A DNA stretch of 64,000 nt from Streptomyces populi (GTDB lineage: Bacteria > Actinomycetota > Actinomycetes > Streptomycetales > Streptomycetaceae), in assembly GCF_002911015.1 (NCBI RefSeq), contig NZ_KZ626865.1:1-64000 (forward strand). The letters are read 5' to 3'. A program made the translations under genes and the position numbers. A model generated the notes under the pieces. That model was not told the origin of the DNA and ran no database searches. It worked only from the letters and a program-made list of their open reading frames with translations. Of this stretch, positions 53,136 through 59,484 are shown one piece after another; within the stretch, counting starts at the first letter, position 1, and each line of letters begins with the position of its first letter.

Positions 53136-53311
53136 CGCTCCTCGTTCTCCTGCACGCCGTGCTGACGCTCGTCTGGCTCGGCAGCTACGTGATGGTGCCG
53201 GCGAAAGCACGCGCGTTCTTCGAGCGGCCTGTCGTGCGGCGGGTCATGGATCGGGTCACCGGCATCGTTCTGCTCGGATTCGGCGTCAAAGTGGCAGCGA
53301 CTCAGCCCTGA
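53132..53311 (+). pseudogene. C-terminal fragment of a LysE-family exporter gene
   Basis: 59 codons from ATG 53132, overlapping the DUF1152 remnant stop as ATGA. The sequence (LLHAVLTLVWLGSYVMVPAK, ARAFFERPVVRRVMDRVTGI, VLLGFGVKVAATQP) matches the last two helices of LysE/RhtB amino-acid exporters, which are ~205 residues long. The first two-thirds are missing. It is joined to the DUF1152 relic, so both probably lost sequence in one deletion. Confidence 0.72.
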
Positions 53312-53429
53312 TCATGCGCGGACGGCAGCGGATCGATCCCTCGACTGAGCGTCCAACTGCGTGCTCGAAGCGCGGCGAACGGAGAGGCACGGAACCGTGC
53401 ACGCCCTCGCGGCGCGCGGGGAAAAGGAT

Positions 53430-53481
53430 GAGGAGAGGAGGGTGTGTACGGCCACGACGGGCCGTACACCCTCCTCTCCTC
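53430..53481 (-). terminator. terminator of FG-GAP protein 3
   Basis: A 22-bp stem with a two-base bulge (53430-53453 with 53460-53481). In the minus direction it is followed by ATCCTTTTCCCC, a T-rich run. It lies 11 bp beyond the stop of the FG-GAP gene. Confidence 0.88.
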
Positions 53482-53491
53482 GCGGAAAGCC

Positions 53492-54973
53492 CTAGAAGGC
53501 GATGTGAGGGCTCGTCAGGGCCGCCCCGAAGTAGCCCTTCACGCCGCGAACGGTGATGCCGGCGCTCTTGCCGCACAGGGTGGCGGAACCCCTGAGGACG
53601 GGGCCGGTGGTCGAGCCCCGGGCGATCCACAGGCAACCGTCGTTGTTCTCCGTGGGAACGCCGACGACCGTCTCGGCCTTGCCGTCCTTGTCGAGGTCGG
53701 CGAGGTGGACCGACGCTCCGAACTGGTCGCCGGTCTCGGCGGCGCCGGGCACGTCGGCCGTGTCCTGGGTGTATCCGGCCGCCTTGGCCGTGGTCAGACC
53801 CGTGGCGGAGCCGCGCAGCAGGACGGCCGAGCCGGCCGTCTCGCGCGTACCGAGGGCCTCGCCGGGGACACCGACGAGGACATCGGCGTAGCCGTCGGCG
53901 TTGACGTCGCCGACGCTGAGCGACTGGCCGAAGCGGTCGCCGTTCTCCGCCGTGCCGGGAACCCCCGCCGTGTCCTGGTGGAAGATCTTCGGCCGCTGGT
54001 CGGCGGTGATGCCCTTCGCGCTTCCGTAGAGAACCTGGATCTCGCCGCCGCGGTGCGCGGCACCGGGCATGTTCATCGTGGACTCGTCGTCCGCGATGGC
54101 GGTGACGAGGTCACCGTAGCCGTCGCCGTTGACGTCGCCGATCTGGCCGGCGTAGCCGTCGGCGAGCGGCAGTTCCGTGGGCCAGGTCGTCATGGGGTCG
54201 TCGCCGATCGGGCCGTTGTCGGCCAGCACGGATCCGCGGACGTCGTCGTCCGAGGGGCCGGGCAGCCAGAACCGTTCCGCCCTGCCGTCGCCGTTCACGT
54301 CGCCCATCACCAGACCGCGGGCGTTGACGCGCCATTCCTGGTAGCGGGTGGCGGCCTTGCCGGTGCGGGTGAAGGGGCCCGTGTAGGAGGCCGACTCGCA
54401 GCGCGAACCGATGCCCACTTCCGGGGCGCCGTCCCCGTTCATGTCTCCCGTGGCCAGGGACATCCCGAATCCGCAGTAGGTCATGCCGTCCCCGAACCCC
54501 GGGGGCGGGGAGATGCTTGCGCCGCCCTGAAGGCCATGGGGCCCACCCCACACGACGGTCACGGAGCCCCGGGACTTCTTGCCGTCGACGTCTTCACGAG
54601 GAGTACCGACGACCAGATCCGCGTACCCGTCCCGGTCCAGGTCGGCACTGGCGACCGCCGAGCCGAACTCGTCCCCGTCCTCGGACGCGCCGGGGATCCC
54701 GGTGGTCGCCTGCGTGATCACGGTCCGCCGCGTGGCGCTCACGGACGACGCCGCCCCGTACAGAACGACCACGGCACCGGCTTCCTCCACCGATCCGTCG
54801 GCGGCCTCGGGGGCGCCCACGGCCAGGTCGCGATAGCCGTCACCGTTGAAGTCGTCCTGGACGGCCGCGGTGTTGGCCCCCTTGTAGGGAGCGGTCGCCG
54901 AAGCCGTCGCCGGAGTGAGCGTGACGGCGAAGAGGGGGGCGAGCACGGCCATGGCCGTGACTGCTTTGCGCAA
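53492..54973 (-). CDS. secreted FG-GAP repeat protein 3
   Basis: 493 residues from TTG 54973, chosen because GAGGAG lies six bases upstream and it begins a normal signal peptide (MRKAVTAMAVLAPLFAV, cleavage near TASA). Seven integrin-like blades with calcium loops (DFNGDGYRDL, DLDRDGYADL, DMNGDGAPEV, DVNGDGRAER, DVNGDGYGDL, DVNADGYADV, DLDKDGKAET) and GAASSVSAT or GSATGLTTA strands. C-terminal extension with two cysteines (DGCLWIARGST, ATLCGKSAG). Closely related in plan to FG-GAP protein 2 but on the opposite strand. Extracellular; ligand unknown. Confidence 0.9.
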   Translation of the reverse strand: MRKAVTAMAVLAPLFAVTLTPATASATAPYKGANTAAVQDDFNGDGYRDLAVGAPEAADGSVEEAGAVVVLYGAASSVSATRRTVITQATTGIPGASEDGDEFGSAVASADLDRDGYADLVVGTPREDVDGKKSRGSVTVVWGGPHGLQGGASISPPPGFGDGMTYCGFGMSLATGDMNGDGAPEVGIGSRCESASYTGPFTRTGKAATRYQEWRVNARGLVMGDVNGDGRAERFWLPGPSDDDVRGSVLADNGPIGDDPMTTWPTELPLADGYAGQIGDVNGDGYGDLVTAIADDESTMNMPGAAHRGGEIQVLYGSAKGITADQRPKIFHQDTAGVPGTAENGDRFGQSLSVGDVNADGYADVLVGVPGEALGTRETAGSAVLLRGSATGLTTAKAAGYTQDTADVPGAAETGDQFGASVHLADLDKDGKAETVVGVPTENNDGCLWIARGSTTGPVLRGSATLCGKSAGITVRGVKGYFGAALTSPHIAF

Positions 54974-55035
54974 CGGAACTCCTCGTGCGGGACGAGACGG
55001 GCGGCGGGAAGGCGAGAACTGCACAACGCACAGCT

Positions 55036-55472
55036 CTACCGCCCCACTTGACCCATGAGGGTGCCGCAAGGTTGTACGCGGCTCCTGACACGCCCGTCTC
55101 GCCACCCGCTCCGTGCGGCCCCCGACGGCTTCAGGAAGGCCGCGAGCCGGTCGAGGGCGGCGGGCAGGGCCCAGTAGTGGACCCAGGTGCCCCGCCGCTC
55201 GCGGTCGATCGGACCGGCCTGCCGCAACAGCTCGAGGTGGTGCGAGATCGTCGGCCGGGACAGGCCGAGGTCAGGTCGCAGACGCAGACCTCTCCACCCG
55301 CCCGGGAAGCGATCATCGACAGCAGCCCCGGCCGCACGGGATCACCCAGCGCCTTGAACAGCCCGGCCGGCCCGGCCGCCTGGTCCCGGTCCGGCGGCGC
55401 GGTCGCCAGGCCGGGGCAGCACGCACCGTTCTCGTCGCCCCGGCCGAGCACCACGAGCCCTTGTTTCGACAT
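55036..55472 (-). pseudogene. frameshifted ArsR-type repressor
   Basis: From ATG 55472 the first frame reads ArsR-like (AGLFKALGDPVRPGLLSMIA, GGEVCVCDLT). It loses the frame near 55270, inside the recognition helix region. The next frame continues correctly (GLSRPTISHHLELLRQAG, DRERRGTWVHYWALPAALDRL) to a stop at 55036. A four-base loss in a tandem GACC (GACCGACC to GACC) would explain it. The CVCDL metal-binding motif of arsenite sensors is kept. If real, the regulator is inactive and the divergent arsI-like gene may be constitutive; a sequencing error is the alternative. Confidence 0.72.
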
Positions 55473-55509
55473 GTGTCTATGTTGACATTCTTCGATGCAA
55501 GGCGCAAAG

Positions 55510-55535
55510 CTTGTATCGACAGACATCGATTCAAG
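55510..55535. promoter_or_regulatory. probable ArsR operator
   Basis: CTTGTATCGA and TCGATTCAAG form an imperfect palindrome (9 of 10 positions) with a six-base spacer, between the arsR remnant and the arsI-like gene. Its size, position and AT-rich core fit ArsR/SmtB operators. Confidence 0.65.
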
Positions 55536-55552
55536 CCGATGGGAGACCCGCC

Positions 55553-56029
55553 ATGTCCCGCGCTCAGCTCGCCCTGCGTGTCAGCGACCTCGAAGCGTCG
55601 ATCGCCTTCTACTCGAAGCTGTTCGGCACCGAACCGGCCAAGCGGCGCGAGGGCTACGCCAACTTCGCCGTCGCCGAACCGCCGCTCAAGCTCGTCCTCA
55701 TCGAGGGCGCCCCCGGCGAGGAGACCCGCCTCGACCACCTCGGCGTCGAGGTCGAGTCCACCGACCAGGTCAGCGCCGCCACCACCCGGCTCAGGGACGC
55801 CGGCCTGGCCACCCTCGAGGAGAACGACACCTCCTGCTGCTACGCCCTCCAGGACAAGGTGTGGGTGCACGGCCCCGGCAAGGAACCGTGGGAGGTGTAC
55901 GTCGTGAAGGCCGACGCCGACACCCTCGGCAGGAGCGCCGCCCCGGGCGCGGCCGGTGACGGCTGCTGCACCGGGCAGGCCACCGAGGGAGCGGCCCCCA
56001 CGACCGCCGGATGCGCCTGCGGCCAATGA
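55553..56029 (+). CDS. ArsI/CadI-type VOC metalloprotein
   Basis: 158 residues from ATG 55553, with GGGAG eight bases upstream. A vicinal-oxygen-chelate fold: QLALRVSDLEASIAFYSKLF near 4, KLVLIEGAPGEETRLDHLGV near 45, DTSCCYALQDKVWVHGPGK near 98, EPWEVYVVKAD near 118. The adjacent cysteines and the metal ligands fit ArsI (C-As lyase) / CadI proteins. These remove methyl groups from trivalent organoarsenicals or bind heavy metals. The C-terminal 30 residues add CCTGQ and CACGQ cysteine motifs. Divergent arsR, now frameshifted, supports an arsenic role. Confidence 0.86.
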   Translation: MSRAQLALRVSDLEASIAFYSKLFGTEPAKRREGYANFAVAEPPLKLVLIEGAPGEETRLDHLGVEVESTDQVSAATTRLRDAGLATLEENDTSCCYALQDKVWVHGPGKEPWEVYVVKADADTLGRSAAPGAAGDGCCTGQATEGAAPTTAGCACGQ

Positions 56030-56220
56030 TCCGAACGAACCCGTACCCGTCCGCCCCACGCCGTGCCGCCCCCCTCCACGACGCGCCCGCGCCGGAACCA
56101 AGGTCTCGCCGCGGATCGGCCGCAGGCTTTTTCCGTTGGAAAGCGGGGGGCGGCAGTTGCACACTGCCTCGCGGGTCGGCCGCGGGCCGCGCACGGTCGC
56201 GCGCGGGACGGCTCGGCGGC

Positions 56221-56262
56221 GGACGGCGGACGGCGGACGGCGGACGGCGGACGGCGGACGGC
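56221..56262. repeat. six perfect tandem copies of GGACGGC
   Basis: A 7-bp unit repeated six times, 28 bp upstream of the small gene at 56290. With seven bases per unit, slippage would change promoter or leader spacing. The rest of the 260-bp gap after the arsI-like gene shows no gene. Confidence 0.9.
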
Positions 56263-56289
56263 GGGAACGGTGCCGGGGAGAGGGGATAC

Positions 56290-56478
56290 GTGAGCAGGAG
56301 ACGCTACGTCGCCAGGGGCGTGCCGGGCGGTTACCGGATATGGGACAACCGAGGGCGCCGGTGGTGGGGCGACCTCTACGAGTTGTGCCCCGACGATCTC
56401 GTGGCCGAGCTCAACGGCGGCGCGGACCACGCCCGGATCACCGCGCTGATGAAGCGTTACCGGGCGCAGAAGCGGTAG
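56290..56478 (+). CDS. small hypothetical protein
   Basis: 62 residues from GTG 56290, with GAGAGGGGA just upstream. Basic and aromatic (SRRRYVARGVPGGYRIWDNR, RRWWGDLYELCPDDLVAELN, GGADHARITALMKRYRAQKR), with no signal or membrane segment. The YRIWDNRxxRWWGDxY pattern reads like a single small folded domain. No family recognised. The 7-bp tandem repeat immediately upstream could affect its expression. Confidence 0.6.
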   Translation: MSRRRYVARGVPGGYRIWDNRGRRWWGDLYELCPDDLVAELNGGADHARITALMKRYRAQKR

Positions 56479-56600
56479 GTGCCACCGCGACAGGGACGGT
56501 GCGCGTACACACCACGGCCGTTCCCCGTGGTCCGGTCGGCCGCCGGTCCGACGGTGAGGACGATCCGCCGCCCCCGCCGTCGGCCGTGCCGGGAAGAGCC

Positions 56601-57368
56601 CTACTTCAGCGCGACCCCGTCGCCCGCCGCCGTCGCGGGGCTGGTCGTCCCCGTTCCCGCGAAGTGCCAGCGCCAGGTGCCGGAGGCGTTCGCCGTGGCC
56701 GTCGTCCTCAGCTTGCCCGCGCTGTCGGTGGTCACCGTCTTGACGGTGGTGTACGCCGAGGAGCCGGACCTCTTGAACTGGAGGGCGACCTTCTGGCCGG
56801 CGAAGCCGACGTAGGTGTTGGTGTTCCAGTCGGCCCGGGTCAGGGCGCCGGTCACCGTCAGCGTCTTGCCCTTGGCGACCGGTTCGGGCGTCGCCCGGGT
56901 CGTCGCCAGCTTGGCGTAGCGCTTGATCTTCATCGTGACGCTGCTGTCGAGCGTGTAGAAGTCACCGTCGTAGGCACCGGCCTCCACATCGAGGTGCCAG
57001 GTGCCGGCCGAGCTGTTGCGGAGGTCGAAGTAGTCGTCGGTGCGCGGGTCCAGGCTGTACGACCAGGTGCACTTCATGGTCGTCGACGAGGGACGCGTAC
57101 AGGTCGAGGACTTCGCGTACTGGAGACGGTTGTCGGGGCTCACCAGCTTGAAGCCCATGACGGTCCTGATGCCGGAGTTGTCCTTCAGCGTGGCGGAGGC
57201 GGTCAGCTTCTGGGTCTCACCGATGCCGACGTTGACGGTGGTCCTGCTGAAGGTCACCGACGTGAAGGCGATGTCGCCCTTGTGGGTGTCCGCCTGCGCC
57301 GTGGTCGCGAGGAGGGAGAGCAGCGCCAGGCTGCCGGCGGTGGCGGCCGCGGCCGTACGGATGTGCAT
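56601..57368 (-). CDS. secreted beta-rich (Ig-like) protein
   Basis: 255 residues from ATG 57368, with GGAG five bases upstream. Signal peptide with cleavage near TTAQA (MHIRTAAAATAGSLALLSLL). Two domains are suggested: residues ~35-150 (FTSVTFSRTTVNVGIGETQK, CTWSYSLDPRTDDYFDLRN) and an Ig-like segment ~165-255 (VAKGKTLTVTGALTRADWN, GQKVALQFKRSGSSAYTTVK, GTWRWHFAGTGTTS) of the type used as surface stalks. Two cysteines may pair. Function unknown; extracellular role inferred from the signal. Confidence 0.78.
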   Translation of the reverse strand: MHIRTAAAATAGSLALLSLLATTAQADTHKGDIAFTSVTFSRTTVNVGIGETQKLTASATLKDNSGIRTVMGFKLVSPDNRLQYAKSSTCTRPSSTTMKCTWSYSLDPRTDDYFDLRNSSAGTWHLDVEAGAYDGDFYTLDSSVTMKIKRYAKLATTRATPEPVAKGKTLTVTGALTRADWNTNTYVGFAGQKVALQFKRSGSSAYTTVKTVTTDSAGKLRTTATANASGTWRWHFAGTGTTSPATAAGDGVALK

Positions 57369-57947
57369 GGTTCTCCAGAGACGACAGGTGGGCCGGAACT
57401 CCGCTCCTGGAGTCCGGGTGTGCAGAAGACCCTCCACCTGGGGGATCGGTTGTACGTCTCCCGCACGTCGGTGCGGACGTGGGGCGTCGGGCAGAAGTAT
57501 CACGACGCCGGCAGCCATGCGCACGGGGGGCGATCGCCGCGTGCGCCCCGTTCCTGGACGACGTCCGATTGCCGTACCACCGTGCGGCGTTGGTGCCCCT
57601 TGGGCGGCAAGTGCCCGGAATCGGCGAGTTCCGGCAGCGACGCCGCGGGCCGGGCGGAATCCGATCGTCCGCCCGCAGGCGACGGTGAGTTGCCGATCGC
57701 CCAGCGGGATTCCGGCGCATGAGTCCCGGATTGCACGGCTACCTGCCACACCGATCCATCACGACAGAGTCACGATCCCGCCATCTGATCTTCACTTTTT
57801 GTTCACCTGCTGCCCCAATGGACGCTGCGGCGCGGTGTGTCCACGCGAAATCGCCCCTGTGACCTGCGGAAAAGCGCGCCACGGCGCCGCGCTGAAAGCC
57901 CGCACCAGCGGGCGAACCAGACATCGGCACGACGAAAGAACCAGTAC
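57369..57947. other. 579-bp divergent promoter region
   Basis: Lies between two divergent secreted-protein genes. No gene with a ribosome site or family resemblance was found. The last 180 bp before the repeat-protein gene become less GC-rich and contain two TTCAC direct repeats in TTCACTTTTTGTTCAC (57791-57806), which may be promoter sequence. Confidence 0.4.
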
Positions 57948-58976
57948 ATGCGCATACGCGGCATCATCACCACCGGCATCGCGGCTTCCGCGGCGATCGC
58001 CCTCGGCACGACCTCCGCCTCCGCGGCGACGGGCATCGACCTGACCACGGGCAAGGGCTTCCTCGGCAAGGGCGAGGTCCAGACCGCCCTGGGCTACAAC
58101 AACGCGGCGCTCCAGAAGGCCGTCGACGCCAAGAGCCTGGTGTTCACCGCCACGCAGCCGACGACGCAGTCGCTGACGCAGGCCGCCAGCCAGTCGGCGA
58201 CCCAGACGGCCACCCAGACGGCCACGCAGTCGGCGACCCAGTCGGCGACCCAGTCGGCCACGCAGAAGGTGTCGCAGGTCCTGTCCTGCACGGTCACCAC
58301 CGGCAGCGAGAAGAACCCCAAGGTCTTCACGCGCGACGGCTCACGCTCCGTCACGCGCACCGGCACCCGGACCGCGTCGCACGTCGGCACCCGCACGGGA
58401 AGCCACAGCTCCACCCGCACCGGCGCCCGCACCGGCAGCCTCGCCGGCGTCAGCACCGGCACCCTCGGCTACGACATCGATGTCGACGCCCGTAAGAACA
58501 GCCAGTACACCGGGTTCATCTTCAACGGATGGAAGGGAGAGCCGACCTACAAGGACGGGTCCACCACCTGGGACTCCGAAGCCAAGTTCGGTGACTGGGA
58601 GTTCGGCGACTACAACTTCGGCGACTACGCGTTCGGCGCCTACAGCTTCGGCGCCTACGATTTCGGCGACTACACGTTCGCGTCCCTGGACGACGTGACG
58701 TGGGGCGACTGGGTCGCGAAGCCGGGCGACAACCCGGCCGACTGCCTCCGCAGCGAGAACGCCGACAAGGTCTCGGACGTCAGCAACGTCGTCACGCCCG
58801 GTGCCATCACCGACGGCACGATCACGGACGGCCCCGTTGCCGAAGGCGCGGTCACGCCGGGCGACGTCGTCGAAGGCGACGTGAAGGAGGGCGCGGTCCA
58901 GTACGGCGCCACCCAGTACGGCGTGAGGACCGCGACCGGCCCGAAGTCGCTGTTCGTCAACGGCAAGGCCCTCTGA
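57948..58976 (+). CDS. secreted protein built of four classes of short tandem repeat
   Basis: 342 residues from ATG 57948. Signal peptide to about residue 26 (TTSASA). After a short leader come: (1) 4-residue TQSA/TQTA repeats at ~70-110; (2) a cysteine-containing bridge, then RTGTRTAS/GSHSS repeats at ~125-165; (3) 5-residue FGDYN/FGAYS repeats, six copies, at ~210-243; (4) VTPGAITDG, TITDGPVAEG, GDVVEGDVKEG repeats at ~280-320. One cysteine lies in the bridge and one near residue 265. Regular short repeats suggest stacked beta-strands, an amyloid-like fibre or a surface scaffold. No known family; structure and function are inference. Confidence 0.78.
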   Translation: MRIRGIITTGIAASAAIALGTTSASAATGIDLTTGKGFLGKGEVQTALGYNNAALQKAVDAKSLVFTATQPTTQSLTQAASQSATQTATQTATQSATQSATQSATQKVSQVLSCTVTTGSEKNPKVFTRDGSRSVTRTGTRTASHVGTRTGSHSSTRTGARTGSLAGVSTGTLGYDIDVDARKNSQYTGFIFNGWKGEPTYKDGSTTWDSEAKFGDWEFGDYNFGDYAFGAYSFGAYDFGDYTFASLDDVTWGDWVAKPGDNPADCLRSENADKVSDVSNVVTPGAITDGTITDGPVAEGAVTPGDVVEGDVKEGAVQYGATQYGVRTATGPKSLFVNGKAL

Positions 58977-59095
58977 GACAGTCACCGGACTGCCTTCTGA
59001 CACACCCCCGGCACAACCACGGCTCGCGGCCGCATCCAGCGGCCGGGGGCCGTGTCCGTTCGTGGGGGACGTGGCTCAGCAGCCGGCCGCTGCCG

Positions 59096-59113
59096 GAACC
59101 ACCTAGGTGGTTC
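59096..59113. promoter_or_regulatory. 18-bp perfect palindrome
   Basis: GAACCACCTAGGTGGTTC lies between the repeat-protein gene and the end of the convergent PLDc_N gene, 68 bp beyond the latter's stop. As RNA it could only form a tight hairpin; as DNA it is a typical dimer-binding site. Terminator or operator cannot be decided. Confidence 0.5.
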
Positions 59114-59181
59114 ATGCCCTTCTTCCTCCGCTTCCGGGCGGAGACGCCGGTGGCGTACGGCTCCACCATCGAACGGCACCG

Positions 59182-59433
59182 TCACGCCTGAACGCATGCC
59201 CCGGTCCGTCGGATCGGGGTCTGGTTCATGTCCGCTATGGACTTCCTGCCGAAGTAGACCCAGGCGAGGGTGGCGAGGACCGAGCCGTGGAGCAGGAACA
59301 GCAGCCACAGCAGCTTCGGCACGAAGCGGACGCGGTCCGCGGGGGTGCGGGCACAGTCGATCAAGGCCCACAGCGAGATGGCGACCACGAGGGCCATCAG
59401 TGCGAGGGCCGGCAGGTCCGTCATGTGCAGCAT
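59182..59433 (-). CDS. PLDc_N-domain small membrane protein
   Basis: 83 residues from ATG 59433; ATG 59424 (MTDLPALALMALVVAI) is possible. Two membrane helices flank the conserved WALIDCARTPADRVRFVPKLLW segment of the phospholipase-D-nuclease N-terminal (PLDc_N) family. In actinobacteria this occurs as a stand-alone two-helix protein, often near cell-envelope genes. The second helix ends in ATLAWVYFGRK. Function unknown. Same direction as the large propeller gene, which ends 51 bp upstream. Confidence 0.82.
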   Translation of the reverse strand: MLHMTDLPALALMALVVAISLWALIDCARTPADRVRFVPKLLWLLFLLHGSVLATLAWVYFGRKSIADMNQTPIRRTGACVQA

Positions 59434-59484
59434 CCGTCTTCTCCTTGCTCGGACTCGTGACCGGGCTCCGTCCCGGAGCGGCGT

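Noticed and set aside
52637..53311. Attachment-site direct repeat of the tRNA-Gly 3' end.
   Set aside because: No second copy of the tRNA 3' sequence and no integrase gene were seen in the window.
57500..57751. 83-codon frame in the divergent promoter region.
   Set aside because: No ribosome site, and it covers probable promoter DNA of two genes.
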